From positions 1-64,000 of the forward strand of contig JADJYU010000001.1 in assembly GCA_016719565.1 (NCBI GenBank): DNA of 64,000 nt. Direction: 5' to 3'. A program made the translations under genes and the position numbers. The notes below the pieces were generated by a model that saw only the letters and a list, made by a program, of their open reading frames with translations, did no database searches and was not told the DNA's origin. Shown here piece by piece: positions 8,796-18,468 of this stretch (the stretch's first letter is position 1; each line of letters opens with the position of its first letter). The DNA is from Ignavibacteria bacterium (lineage in GTDB: Bacteria > Bacteroidota > Ignavibacteria > Tepidaquicellales > Tepidaquicellaceae).

Positions 8796-10073
8796 TTACC
8801 TGATAAGAATCATTTTCTTAGTCGCATTAAATTCAGGTGTTATTAAAGTGTAGAAGTAAACACCGCTCGGAAGACTGACAGCATCGAATGTGTACTCATA
8901 ACTTCCTGCGCTTAAGTATTCATTAAGCAGTTCTCTCACTTCACTTCCTCTCGAATCAAATACTTTCAGCTCGGCTTTGCCTGACTTTGGTATTGAGAAT
9001 TTTATAACAGTCGAAGGATTAAACGGATTCGGGAAATTTTGTGAAAGATAAAATTCATTGGCTATTGAATTCTCATCAGGTGTTACGCTTACTAAATTAT
9101 GTACATACTTAAGAATAACTCCGAAATTCCCTACCGCCCATCCGTGAAGGGAATCAGCAAATGTAATTGAATTCAGCGAAGCGTTGTCAGTTGCCGGGAA
9201 AGTAGACCATGTATATCCGGTATCATTTGAGAAAGCCCACGCTCCCGAAAATCCGAGCGGCATCCAGATCTCACTTTTTGTTCTGAAATCAATGGACTGT
9301 CCCTGTCCGAAATATGCTAGTGAAGTATAGTTCCAGTTCACTCCGCTGTTGGTAGAAAGTATGAACTGTGTACCGTATTCAAAGTCGCCTCCCACTGCAA
9401 ACAACCTGTCTTCATTTGTAAGCAGCATATCATAAAATGGTTCAGCGGCATAATCCCTCGCAGTCCACGTAAGACCGGAATCGAACGTGCTCCATATCAC
9501 GCCGGCAATGTCAATTATACCTCCGCAAGCAAATCCTGTCTGAGCATTCAGAAATTCAATTTTATTGATTGGATACTGTGAAAAGTTTGAAGTATCGGTA
9601 ACTGTCGGAAACCAATTATCCCCGCCGTCAGTAGTTTTATAAATTTTCCCGAAAAACCCGGCCAGATATCCGTTCAGAGAATCGAGGAAATAAATTGTAC
9701 GGAAGAATACTGTGGAATCCGGAAAGCTTTCGGCTACCCAGTTGTTTCCGCCGTTAGTGGTTTTTATTAAAGTTGTACCGTTTAAAAGAAATTCATTTGA
9801 AACGCACCATCCTGTATTTTTATTTATAAAAAAAATATCGTTGATATAATAATTTACAGGATTGGACTGAATGATCCAGTTAGTTCCGCCGTCAGAAGTA
9901 TGAATGATCACGCCTTCCTCTCCCGCCGCCCATCCGTTCAGCGAATCAGTGAATACACAATTGAATAACGCCGAAGTCACCGGACTGTTCTGTCTTACCC
10001 AGTTAACCTGCGCAAAGGATAATCCTGAGAGAAGAATTATTAGTAAATTCAGATTTAATATAAATTTCAGCAA
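8796..10073 (-). CDS. YCF48/BNR-like propeller protein with T9SS sorting domain
   Basis: A 425-residue secreted protein. The signal peptide is at residues 1-21 (cleavage around LSFAQ). About six repeats follow, with the pattern DSLNGWAAGEEGVIIHTSD and GGTNW, typical of the YCF48/BNR-like seven-bladed propellers. Residues from about 340 form a T9SS type A sorting domain (YLSQNFPNPFNPSTVIKF, ending KKMILIR). Its sorting domain shares a PKSGKAEL segment with that of the neighbouring SBBP protein. The two genes run in the same direction, 17 bp apart once the frameshifted neighbour is repaired, and are probably co-transcribed. YCF48 names a plant photosystem assembly factor; here only the fold is implied. 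Confidence 0.86.
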   Translation of the reverse strand: MLKFILNLNLLIILLSGLSFAQVNWVRQNSPVTSALFNCVFTDSLNGWAAGEEGVIIHTSDGGTNWIIQSNPVNYYINDIFFINKNTGWCVSNEFLLNGTTLIKTTNGGNNWVAESFPDSTVFFRTIYFLDSLNGYLAGFFGKIYKTTDGGDNWFPTVTDTSNFSQYPINKIEFLNAQTGFACGGIIDIAGVIWSTFDSGLTWTARDYAAEPFYDMLLTNEDRLFAVGGDFEYGTQFILSTNSGVNWNYTSLAYFGQGQSIDFRTKSEIWMPLGFSGAWAFSNDTGYTWSTFPATDNASLNSITFADSLHGWAVGNFGVILKYVHNLVSVTPDENSIANEFYLSQNFPNPFNPSTVIKFSIPKSGKAELKVFDSRGSEVRELLNEYLSAGSYEYTFDAVSLPSGVYFYTLITPEFNATKKMILIR

Positions 10074-10204
10074 TTATTTTTAATTTATGTTGAGAAAATT
10101 TTTAAACATACCCGGAATAATTTATGATTTTTTTAAGTTGATTAATAAAAGTCATAACTTTATTTTGTTTACTATAAAATAATTTTTTAAATTTAAATAA
10201 TACA

Positions 10205-12211
10205 ATGAAAAACTATTCCAAATTTTTCAAAAGCGGCATTAGCGGATTTTTATTGCTTGTTGTATTTGCTCTTTTGGGAACACAGATCTTCCAGGGTTCA
10301 GGAATAAATTATTTTTTAAATTATGACGAAAGTGATCCTAACATAGACAGACCGACAAGAGAGTCACTTACTCATTATCAGCCGGATGCAGGAACATTTG
10401 ACATAATTACAGATGCGCAGGGTTTTGATAATTTCGAGATCGGCGCGGACAATGCAGAGCAGATGCTTGTTTCAAATCCGCGTAATCCGCTTGAGATGCA
10501 TTTCGGTGTTAACGGCGGAAGCGGTCAGAATGCATATTATACAAGAAACGGTCATGACTGGACGCTGAGTAATCCGAGTTATCATCCTTCCATCTGCTGC
10601 GATCCCTGGTCAGCGTGGGATAGTCTCGGGGTATTACATTACGGTTCAGGTGTAAACGGACAATATATTTACAGCTCTACAAATGCAGGACAGACCTATG
10701 GTCCTGCTATTCTTACAGTATCGGGAAATGACAGAAACACCTTAGCAGTTGATCAGACTAACGGACCTTATTCAAATTATTTATATGCGGCGATCACTCC
10801 GGGTAATTTTTCAAGAAGCACTAACAGAGGATTGAACTGGACTACTACTTTTAGTTCTTCAAATACAATTCCGGGAGTTATGATAGCGGTAGGACCTGAC
10901 AGTTCAAGACAGGGCGGATGTGTAATTTATGTTACCAATACCGGTTCCACTGCAAATGTTAATTATACTTTTCACAGATCCACAGACGGCGGAGCGACTT
11001 TCTCAACAAGAACTTCTTTAAATGTTGCAGGCCATGTAGGTACATTGAATTCAGCCGGTAGACTTGTGATCAACAACGGCAGAACAAGGCCTTATCCGAT
11101 GATCGCAATGGATAACAGTTACGGTCCGAACAGAGGAAGACTATATTTAGTATATGCTTCAAATGTTCCTGCCGGAAACGGAAATAAACCAGACATAATC
11201 CTTCAATACTCCGATGATCAGGCATTAACATGGTCTCCAAGGATTACAGTAAATGATAATCCGAATCCTGAATTAAGCGATCAGTGGTTCCCGGCTATAT
11301 GGTGTGAAAAAGAAACAGGAAGACTTTATATAAAATGGTATGACACAAGAGAAAATCCTGCAACATATCAGGTGAATGTTTACGCTACTTATACTGATGA
11401 CGGCGGAACGACTTTCGCACCGAATCAGAAACTTACTACACAGACATGGACTTATCCTACGCCTGCATGTTCACCAAATTCAAACTGCTACAGAGGTGAC
11501 TATGACGGTATGACTGCAAATGAGAAAACTTCTTATTCTGTATGGTATGACGGAAGACAGGGAAATTATAAAAACATCGGAGCTTATTTTCCCGATTACG
11601 CTTTAAAAGTAAATCCGGCAGCAGTTACCATTAACAGTTCAAATATCGCTACATTCAAAGCTGTTGTACCTGCTGTTAAACTTTATACAGACGTTACAAC
11701 TTTTTCAGGTGTAGTCACACCTACACCGGCAAACGGAGCTCTGACAGTTTCATTTCCAAACGGAAATACTTTAAGCAGTTATCCTGATTCACTCGATGTA
11801 AGGATCAATGCCGCGCCGAATACAACTGCAGGCGCTTATACAGTTACATTGACTTCAGCAGGTTCAAACGGTACTCCTGTTCATAAGAGAACAATTGCGC
11901 TGACGGTCGGACTTGTCGGACTCGTTGCAAATGAAACAGGTATCCCTGAAAGTTTCTCATTATCACAAAATTATCCAAACCCGTTCAATCCTGTTACATC
12001 AATAAAGTTTGACATTGCAAAAAATACACCGGTAAAACTTAGTATCTATGACATAAACGGTAAACTGGTGAGAGAGCTTGTCAACAGTGAACTGAATGCG
12101 GGTTCATATTCCTATTCCTTAAATGCTGCAGATCTTAACAGCGGCGTTTACTTCTACAGAATGGAAACAAACGGATTTACTGATGCAAAGAAATTCATGC
12201 TGATAAAATAA
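10205..12211 (+). CDS. Sialidase-fold (BNR repeat) secreted protein with T9SS sorting domain
   Basis: A 668-residue protein with an N-terminal hydrophobic segment (residues 11-30) acting as signal peptide or anchor. A beta-propeller region carries Asp-box-like signatures such as SSTNAGQTYG, STNRGLNWTT, STDGGATFST and YSDDQALTWS, as in sialidase-like exo-glycosidases. An Ig-like segment lies at about 470-570, and a T9SS sorting domain from about 585 (SLSQNYPNPFNPVTSIKF) ends KKFMLIK. Asp boxes define the fold but not activity, and no arginine triad was verified. A strong terminator follows. The sorting domain is about 85-90% identical in DNA, by eye, to that of the gene at 15484. Confidence 0.82.
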   Translation: MKNYSKFFKSGISGFLLLVVFALLGTQIFQGSGINYFLNYDESDPNIDRPTRESLTHYQPDAGTFDIITDAQGFDNFEIGADNAEQMLVSNPRNPLEMHFGVNGGSGQNAYYTRNGHDWTLSNPSYHPSICCDPWSAWDSLGVLHYGSGVNGQYIYSSTNAGQTYGPAILTVSGNDRNTLAVDQTNGPYSNYLYAAITPGNFSRSTNRGLNWTTTFSSSNTIPGVMIAVGPDSSRQGGCVIYVTNTGSTANVNYTFHRSTDGGATFSTRTSLNVAGHVGTLNSAGRLVINNGRTRPYPMIAMDNSYGPNRGRLYLVYASNVPAGNGNKPDIILQYSDDQALTWSPRITVNDNPNPELSDQWFPAIWCEKETGRLYIKWYDTRENPATYQVNVYATYTDDGGTTFAPNQKLTTQTWTYPTPACSPNSNCYRGDYDGMTANEKTSYSVWYDGRQGNYKNIGAYFPDYALKVNPAAVTINSSNIATFKAVVPAVKLYTDVTTFSGVVTPTPANGALTVSFPNGNTLSSYPDSLDVRINAAPNTTAGAYTVTLTSAGSNGTPVHKRTIALTVGLVGLVANETGIPESFSLSQNYPNPFNPVTSIKFDIAKNTPVKLSIYDINGKLVRELVNSELNAGSYSYSLNAADLNSGVYFYRMETNGFTDAKKFMLIK

Positions 12212-12237
12212 AATATTAATTTTTAATCGAGTCATAT

Positions 12238-12268
12238 AAAGCCCGTTCATCTGAGCGGGCTTTTTTTT
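12238..12268 (+). terminator. Rho-independent terminator
   Basis: AAAGCCCG (12238-12245), a ten-base loop and CGGGCTTT (12256-12263) form a GC-rich stem running into eight T residues. It follows the sialidase-fold gene by 26 bases. Confidence 0.92.
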
Positions 12269-12421
12269 ATTCTTTTTTAAAACTCAAATTAATGAAATGA
12301 TAATTTTATATGTTCAGTAGTCCGGGTTATTGAATATATAATCCTTTATTGCTAAATTAAACTTATCTCTCGCTTATACTGTCTTTGAATAGTTACTTTA
12401 TTAAACTTAAAGTTTTCAGCT

Positions 12422-13849
12422 ATGAAACTTTCTACAGGTTTATTAGATCCTTATATACCCGCGCCTTCCCGGCCATGGAATAAAAGACTTATCACGCATT
12501 TACTCGGCAGGACAACATTCGGAGTCAAAGTTTCCGATGTTAACAGCTTACTTTCGCTTACACCCGGAGAATGTGTTGACCTGCTTTTTCAGAGTTTACC
12601 TCTGCCTGAACCTCCCGGGACGTGGATCACAGATCCGCCTGATTATCAGGATCCTCAGAACGGCCCGAGGATGAGAGCGCTTCCATACTGGTGGCTGAAA
12701 GTAATTTATCAGCAGCCCGTTTCATTCAGAGAAAGGATGACACTATTCTGGCATAATAATTTTACATCGGAAGGTACCGTAGTAAAAATTCCCCAGCACA
12801 TGTATATTCAGAATACTCTCTTCAGGACAAATGCATTCGGAAATTTTAAAAATCTTACCAAGCTGGTTACGAGAGATCCTGCTATGCTTTATTATCTTGA
12901 CGGGAGATTAAGTACTGTAAATAATCCGAATGAAAATTATTCAAGGGAGCTGCTTGAATTATTCACGATCGGGATCGGTCATTACACGGAGAATGACGTT
13001 CAGGAAGGCGCGAGAGCGCTTACCGGCTGGATCATAAACGGCTTAACTTCACAGTTTGTACTGAACAGACATGATAACGGTCAGAAGACATTTCTCGGTC
13101 AGACGGGGAATTTTGATGATGAAGATATCGCCGATATTATTTTCAGTCAGCATCAGACAGCAATTACATTCTGCGCTAAGATTTACAGAAATTTTATAAA
13201 TCAGAAAGAGGATATGTCCTATGCAATGCCTGTGATAAATGAAATGGCGGAGATGTTAAGAAGCAATAATTATGAACTCGAACCTTTACTCAAAACAATT
13301 TTAAAAAGTCAGCTTTTCTTTTCTGAGAATGTTATTAATTCGATTTATAAATCACCGGTGGAAGTATTTATGAGCGCAGTCCGTCAGATGAATATCACAC
13401 TGAATGTAAATAATCTTAATGCGCATTTCAGATATATCTCCACCGAAAGTTCAACCGCCGGGCAGTCATTATTTTTCCCACCGAATGTACAGGGATGGAA
13501 AGGATTCCGCGACTGGATAAATACTCTCTCTCTGCCTGTCAGATCATCTTTTCTCGAAAGCATTATAACAGGATTAAAAAAAGATAACACTCCGACAGGA
13601 TTTTCCGTTGATCCGCTTGCATTTGCAAATTCATTTACCAATCCGAATGACGCCGTCTTATTAGTCGATCAAATGTGCGAACATCTCGTCAGGCATAAAC
13701 TCTCAGCAAAGCAGAAAAGCAGTCTGCTGCTTGTATTGCTTGACGGTTCGGAGATTTATGACTGGTCTATAAATGATCCTGAAGCTCCTTCGAGAATTCT
13801 GAAATTTCTGAAAGCCGTAATGTATATGGCGGAATATCAGCTTACTTAA
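12422..13849 (+). CDS. DUF1800 domain-containing protein
   Basis: A 475-residue protein matching the DUF1800 family by the N-terminal RPWNKRLITHLLGRTTFG, the central MTLFWHNNF (about 105) and PAMLYYLDGRLS (about 150), NPNENYSRELLELFTIG (about 170) and the late FFPPNVQGWKGFRDW (about 355). The biochemical role of the family is not established. It has no visible signal peptide or sorting domain. It lies 35 bp upstream of a DUF1501 gene; DUF1800 and DUF1501 genes are commonly paired in Bacteroidota and Planctomycetota, suggesting joint work at the cell surface. Confidence 0.88.
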   Translation: MKLSTGLLDPYIPAPSRPWNKRLITHLLGRTTFGVKVSDVNSLLSLTPGECVDLLFQSLPLPEPPGTWITDPPDYQDPQNGPRMRALPYWWLKVIYQQPVSFRERMTLFWHNNFTSEGTVVKIPQHMYIQNTLFRTNAFGNFKNLTKLVTRDPAMLYYLDGRLSTVNNPNENYSRELLELFTIGIGHYTENDVQEGARALTGWIINGLTSQFVLNRHDNGQKTFLGQTGNFDDEDIADIIFSQHQTAITFCAKIYRNFINQKEDMSYAMPVINEMAEMLRSNNYELEPLLKTILKSQLFFSENVINSIYKSPVEVFMSAVRQMNITLNVNNLNAHFRYISTESSTAGQSLFFPPNVQGWKGFRDWINTLSLPVRSSFLESIITGLKKDNTPTGFSVDPLAFANSFTNPNDAVLLVDQMCEHLVRHKLSAKQKSSLLLVLLDGSEIYDWSINDPEAPSRILKFLKAVMYMAEYQLT

Positions 13850-13884
13850 TTTTTAATCTAATTTTGAAAATCATATTCTGAATT

Positions 13885-15435
13885 ATGAAAAGAAGAGATT
13901 TTATAAAAACGGTTGCAGTCGGCAGCGCTGGGGCTGCAGTTACATTTAATGCCATTCCGATGAAGCTGCTCGGGCTGAATCCGGTAACAGCCGGATTACT
14001 CAATACTCTCGGAGGAACGGACAAAGTGCTTGTACTCATACAAATGCTCGGCGGCAATGACGGATTGAATACTGTCATCCCCTATCAGGATAATCAGTAT
14101 TATATAAAAAGACCAACTCTCGGAATTTCTTCTTCATCAGTACTTGCAATTCCGAATTCTACAATGGGTCTTCATCCTGAACTTACGGAATTCAGAAATC
14201 TAATACTCGACGGCAAAATGGCCGTAGTTCAGAATGTCGGTTATGCAAATCCGAATTTTTCACATTTCCGCGCAACGGACATCTGGCAGACCGCTTCGGA
14301 TTCAAATCAGTTTCTGACTACCGGATGGCTCGGAAGATATCTGCATGAGGAATATCCGGAGTATCCGAATGTAAATCCCGCTGATCCAATGTCTATTCAG
14401 ATCGGGACCAGCTCAGATCTTTCGCTCATCTCGCAGGTCGGAAATATGGCTCTGACATTTCAGGATCCTAATCAGTTTTATCAGCTGGTGCAGGGAAGCA
14501 CTTTCAGCGGTTATGAAAAAATAAAAACCTACGCAGGAGATGAAATTAATTTCACTAGGAAAATTGCCGCGGATTCTCTTCAGTATGCGCAGAGAGTAAA
14601 GCAGGCGTCTGATAACGGACAGAATCTTGCCGTATATCCGGCTAATAATTTTCTTGCAGATCAGTTAAAGATAGTTGCGAAATTGATTGACGGCGGACTG
14701 CAGACAAGTATTTATGTTGTTACAATGACAGGTTATGATACTCATTCAGGACAGGCGGGCAGACATCAGACTCTGATGAATGAATTGAACTCCGCCGTAT
14801 CAGCATTCCTTCTTGATCTTGAATTAAATAATATTAATAACAGAGTAACGGGAATGACTATATCCGAATTCGGCAGAAGAGTTCAGGAAAACGGAAGCGG
14901 CGGAACGGATCACGGAACCGCAGCTCCTCTGTTTGTATTCGGTGATCTTGTGAACGAAGGTATTTACGGCAATAATCCGGACCTGATAAATCTTACTAAC
15001 AATAATCTTAATTTTCAATATGACTTCAGACAAGTATACGCATCCGTGCTGAAACAGCTTTTTACAACAACCGATGATGAGCTTTTGAATATTCTTCTGA
15101 ATCAATATGTAACTCTGCCGCTGATAATACCGCAGTTCGATCAGCCGCAGAAAGATCAGAATTCAGATTACTCGCTTGAACAGAATTATCCCAATCCATT
15201 TAATCCTGTTACGCGGATTTCATTTACATTAAAAAAGTCATCGAATGTTTCTCTGAAAGTTTACAATACTTCGGGGAAATTAATCAGGACGCTGCAACAG
15301 GGATTCATGGAAGCCGGAGTTCATTCGGTTATGTTTAATGTATCAGACAATTACAATTTACCGAGCGGAATTTATTTTTATAAGATGATCGCGGACGGAT
15401 ACAGCTTTACAAAAAAAATGACGCTTGTTAAATAA
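13885..15435 (+). CDS. DUF1501 protein with Tat signal and T9SS sorting domain
   Basis: A 516-residue protein. The N-terminus, MKRRDFIKTVAVGSAGAAV, is a textbook twin-arginine (Tat) signal, implying export across the inner membrane in folded, probably metal-loaded, form. The body is a DUF1501 (alkaline-phosphatase-superfamily-like) domain with LIQMLGGNDGLNTVIPYQDN near 50, HFRATDIWQTAS near 130, the metal-site-like TGYDTHSGQ near 280, ISEFGRR near 325 and GTDHGTAAPLFVFG near 340. From about residue 430 it carries a T9SS sorting domain (SLEQNYPNPFNPVTRISF, ending KKMTLVK). The likely path is Tat across the inner membrane, then T9SS across the outer membrane. It follows the DUF1800 gene directly. 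Confidence 0.9.
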   Translation: MKRRDFIKTVAVGSAGAAVTFNAIPMKLLGLNPVTAGLLNTLGGTDKVLVLIQMLGGNDGLNTVIPYQDNQYYIKRPTLGISSSSVLAIPNSTMGLHPELTEFRNLILDGKMAVVQNVGYANPNFSHFRATDIWQTASDSNQFLTTGWLGRYLHEEYPEYPNVNPADPMSIQIGTSSDLSLISQVGNMALTFQDPNQFYQLVQGSTFSGYEKIKTYAGDEINFTRKIAADSLQYAQRVKQASDNGQNLAVYPANNFLADQLKIVAKLIDGGLQTSIYVVTMTGYDTHSGQAGRHQTLMNELNSAVSAFLLDLELNNINNRVTGMTISEFGRRVQENGSGGTDHGTAAPLFVFGDLVNEGIYGNNPDLINLTNNNLNFQYDFRQVYASVLKQLFTTTDDELLNILLNQYVTLPLIIPQFDQPQKDQNSDYSLEQNYPNPFNPVTRISFTLKKSSNVSLKVYNTSGKLIRTLQQGFMEAGVHSVMFNVSDNYNLPSGIYFYKMIADGYSFTKKMTLVK

Positions 15436-15483
15436 TGATATGACTTCAATATTCTTGTCAATAATTTTCTTAAAAAGCATTTA

Positions 15484-16416
15484 ATGAAAAAAATTTTTCT
15501 GTTCACATTTACAATATTCTTTCTTGTTACAGGAATATCATATTCACAGCATATACTATTCCAGTCGGATTTTGAGAATTTAAATTTTGCGAATCAGGAC
15601 AGTCTCCCGGCAGGATGGAAAAAGCTGGATGCAGACAGTAATTTTTTCGGGATCGGTAAAAGCTGGGCTGTAAGAGATACCAATCAGATAATGGGAGGAG
15701 ACACGACAGTTAACCGACCGAGAGCTTTCAGCGGAAAAAAATCTCTTCACATTTCCTGGTTCGCCGGTAAAGGCGGAAGTTATATCGGAGACGACTGGGT
15801 CTGGACTGACAGTCTGAATATTTTAAATAATGACAGTCTGATCTTCAGATCGCTGATGGGAAACACAGAAGGAATTTCCGTTTACATTGATTCTCTGCAG
15901 ATCTGGATCTGCAGTTCGCAAACCACTGAAAGCGCGTTTGATCATTTCACAACCATTGTCAGCAATCTTGATACAACTTATAATGAGTGGAAAGAAAATG
16001 CATTCAGTCTGGATCAGTATGCTGGTCAGAGAATTTATATTGCATTCAGATATTATCTCAATGTCAAGAACGGGTTATGGTGTAATATAGATGATATACT
16101 GATCGGGAACAGAACTCCTGTTGGAATATCTTCCGTCAGTGAAATACTTCCGGTTTCATTCAGATTATATCAGAACTATCCGAATCCTTTCAATCCCGTT
16201 ACATCAATAAATTTTGATATTGCAAAAAGCACACAGGTAAAACTAAGCGTCTATGACATTAACGGTAAACTGGTGAGAGAGCTTTTAAACAGTATACTAA
16301 ATGCAGGTTCATATTCTTATTCCTTAAATGCAGCGGATCTTCACAGCGGCGTTTACTTCTATAGAATTGAAACAAATGGATTTACTGATGCAAAGAAATT
16401 TATGCTGATAAAATAA
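15484..16416 (+). CDS. Choice-of-anchor-J-like secreted protein with T9SS sorting domain
   Basis: A 310-residue protein: signal peptide at 1-21 (cleavage near ISYSQ), then one beta-rich domain of about 190 residues. The sequence resembles a cleaved-adhesin or choice-of-anchor J jelly roll, with SDFENLNFANQDSLPAGWK at the start, SGKKSLHISWF in the middle and YIAFRYYL...WCNIDDILIG at the end. A T9SS sorting domain from about 225 ends KKFMLIK and closely copies that of the gene at 10205. Such domains often bind carbohydrate or protein, but the ligand here is unknown. It lies 48 bp after the DUF1501 gene, same strand. Confidence 0.78.
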   Translation: MKKIFLFTFTIFFLVTGISYSQHILFQSDFENLNFANQDSLPAGWKKLDADSNFFGIGKSWAVRDTNQIMGGDTTVNRPRAFSGKKSLHISWFAGKGGSYIGDDWVWTDSLNILNNDSLIFRSLMGNTEGISVYIDSLQIWICSSQTTESAFDHFTTIVSNLDTTYNEWKENAFSLDQYAGQRIYIAFRYYLNVKNGLWCNIDDILIGNRTPVGISSVSEILPVSFRLYQNYPNPFNPVTSINFDIAKSTQVKLSVYDINGKLVRELLNSILNAGSYSYSLNAADLHSGVYFYRIETNGFTDAKKFMLIK

Positions 16417-16445
16417 TAAATAAATTTTCATTCGGTATAAAAAAC

Positions 16446-16474
16446 CGTTTATCTTAGCGGGCTTTTGTTTTAAC
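16446..16474 (+). terminator. Degenerate terminator related to the one at 12238
   Basis: ACCG and CGGG arms around TTTATCTTAG, followed by CTTTTGTTTT, match the terminator after 12211 in order and spacing but with a weaker stem (AAACCG where the other has AAGCCCG). It appears to be a decayed copy that travelled with the sorting-domain coding sequence. Confidence 0.55.
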
Positions 16475-16621
16475 TGATAATCATTTTTATCAAAACAGTT
16501 CAGGAAATTCTACTTTACGTTTCGCAACATTTTAAACCTACCACGTAATTAGTTCGAGTTTTTATAATAGATTGAAATTTCATTTTATTATAATCATATT
16601 TTTCAAAATTAATTTTATAAG

Positions 16622-18382
16622 ATGAAAAATTTTACAATAAGCATTTTTGCATTCGGTATTTTATTATATGCCGGAGCAGTAAATGCGCAGGCTCCCGTAG
16701 TAACGGCAGTCTCTCCTCAGAGGCAGGTAATAAACGCAGACAGAAGTTCGCAGATCACTGCAACCTTTAACACTGCGATCGAACCTTCTACCATAAACAA
16801 TTCCACATTCCGCGTTTTCGCAAAACTTTCCGGACCTGTAAACGGAAGCTTTGAATTTCTAAGCGGCAATACGCAGGTTAAATTCACGCCTGCACTTCCT
16901 TTTCTGGCGGGAGAATGGATCACAGTATCTTTGTCTAAAGGCATCAGAAGCCAGAGTAATGTTCCAATGGAAAAAGGTTTTGTTTGGCAGTTCTGGTCAA
17001 AAGCCGGAACTGGTACATTGCAGCAGTCGCTGATCTCCACCATTCCTGTGCGCAGACAGGGTGAAGGTCTGATACAATGTTACGGTGCGCTTGGAATCGA
17101 TCTGAATAATGACAGAAAAACCGATCTTGCAGTTGTGAATGAAGTTTCCAGAGACTTCCGTATTTTTTTAAATAACGGAGTAAGCTTTGATACAATGTTT
17201 TCTATTTATCCCCTGCCTGCCGGAAATTATCCTAGCCCGAGCGAAGCTGCGGATTTTAATCTCGACGGGAAAGTAGACATAGTTATCGGCAATGCCGGCA
17301 ATAATATAATGAGTCTTTTTATGGCAACTGGTAATGCAGTGTTTGAGCCGGAAGTCCCGCATACAGCTGCAAATAATGTAAGAGGCGTAGCAGTCGGAGA
17401 TCTTGACGGAGACGGAGATGATGACATTGTAACTGCAAACAGAGGCGGAAGCAATATTTCCATTTTTAAAAATAACGGAGACGGCACTTTTGGTGGCGCG
17501 GTAAATATCAATACTATTGGAAACGGCGAAACCGCAGTCATGCTGACAGACGCAAACAACGACGGGATACTTGATGCATTTGTCGGATGCTATTCAAGCC
17601 GCGAGTTAGTGCTTCTGCTCGGAGACGGAAACGGAAGTTTCACATTCTCCGCAAGAGCTGATCTGATCGGCGCGCCATGGGCAATTGCAATAGGAGATAT
17701 TAACGGTGACGGATATCCGGATGTATCGGCTGCACTCTCGAGTTATAACAGGATCGGAGTTGTATTCGGAAACGGCAACGGCGGATTAAGCGCAGTGACA
17801 ACATACAATACAGGATCATTCCCTCTTGCAATGGATATCGGAGATCTTGACGGTGATAATGATCTCGATCTTATAGCAAGCAACTACGGCGGAGCTACAT
17901 TTAATATTTTCAATAACACAGGCGCCGGAGTATTTTCAAATTCACCTGTTGTACTTCAGGCATCGAGTTCCGGCTCATGCATCACGGTTCATGACAGGGA
18001 TAATGACGGCGATCTTGATCTGGCGGGTATTGACGAAGTGGATGATCTGCTGTTTATTTTTAATAACGGTACGACAGGGATAAATACGGGTTCACCTGAA
18101 ATTCCCGCTTCATTTAATTTATATCAAAACTACCCGAACCCTTTTAATCCTGTTACAAAAATTAATTACGATGTAAGCGTCAAAGGAAAAGTCATGCTTA
18201 AGGTTTTTGATATTCTCGGAAATGAAGTAAGGAGTCTTGTGGACGAGATTCAGGAGCCGGGAAAATATTCAGTGGAGTTTTCGGCGTCAGCGGGAAATGA
18301 TTATCTGCCGAGCGGAGTATATTATTATAAATTAATTACTGAAGTATATTCCGGTACAAAGTCGATGATCCTTTTAAAGTAA
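16622..18382 (+). CDS. FG-GAP/VCBS repeat protein with Ig-like domain and T9SS sorting domain
   Basis: A 586-residue secreted protein: signal peptide 1-22 (cleavage after AVNA). An SbsA-like Ig domain at about 24-125 (VTAVSPQRQVINADRSSQIT) is followed by a beta-propeller of about six FG-GAP/VCBS repeats with calcium-binding DxDxDG-type loops such as DLNNDRKTD, DFNLDGKVD, DLDGDGDDD, DINGDGYPD and DLDGDNDLD. A T9SS sorting domain from about 500 (NLYQNYPNPFNPVTKINY) ends KSMILLK. The fold suggests an extracellular calcium-stabilised adhesive or binding role. It is the last gene of the cargo island. Confidence 0.88.
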   Translation: MKNFTISIFAFGILLYAGAVNAQAPVVTAVSPQRQVINADRSSQITATFNTAIEPSTINNSTFRVFAKLSGPVNGSFEFLSGNTQVKFTPALPFLAGEWITVSLSKGIRSQSNVPMEKGFVWQFWSKAGTGTLQQSLISTIPVRRQGEGLIQCYGALGIDLNNDRKTDLAVVNEVSRDFRIFLNNGVSFDTMFSIYPLPAGNYPSPSEAADFNLDGKVDIVIGNAGNNIMSLFMATGNAVFEPEVPHTAANNVRGVAVGDLDGDGDDDIVTANRGGSNISIFKNNGDGTFGGAVNINTIGNGETAVMLTDANNDGILDAFVGCYSSRELVLLLGDGNGSFTFSARADLIGAPWAIAIGDINGDGYPDVSAALSSYNRIGVVFGNGNGGLSAVTTYNTGSFPLAMDIGDLDGDNDLDLIASNYGGATFNIFNNTGAGVFSNSPVVLQASSSGSCITVHDRDNDGDLDLAGIDEVDDLLFIFNNGTTGINTGSPEIPASFNLYQNYPNPFNPVTKINYDVSVKGKVMLKVFDILGNEVRSLVDEIQEPGKYSVEFSASAGNDYLPSGVYYYKLITEVYSGTKSMILLK

Positions 18383-18447
18383 TTTGAATTAATTGAAATA
18401 AAAAAATAGCTGTTAAGTTTTCGGTGGAATGACTTCTCATACATTTA

Positions 18448-18455
18448 TATATTTG
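18448..18455 (+). promoter_or_regulatory. Bacteroidota-type -7 box upstream of ada
   Basis: TATATTTG matches the TAnnTTTG consensus of the housekeeping sigma factor in Bacteroidota. It ends 13 bases before the ATG of ada, implying a very short leader. No clear -33 TTG was seen. Confidence 0.5.
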
Positions 18456-18468
18456 TAAAAAAAATAAA

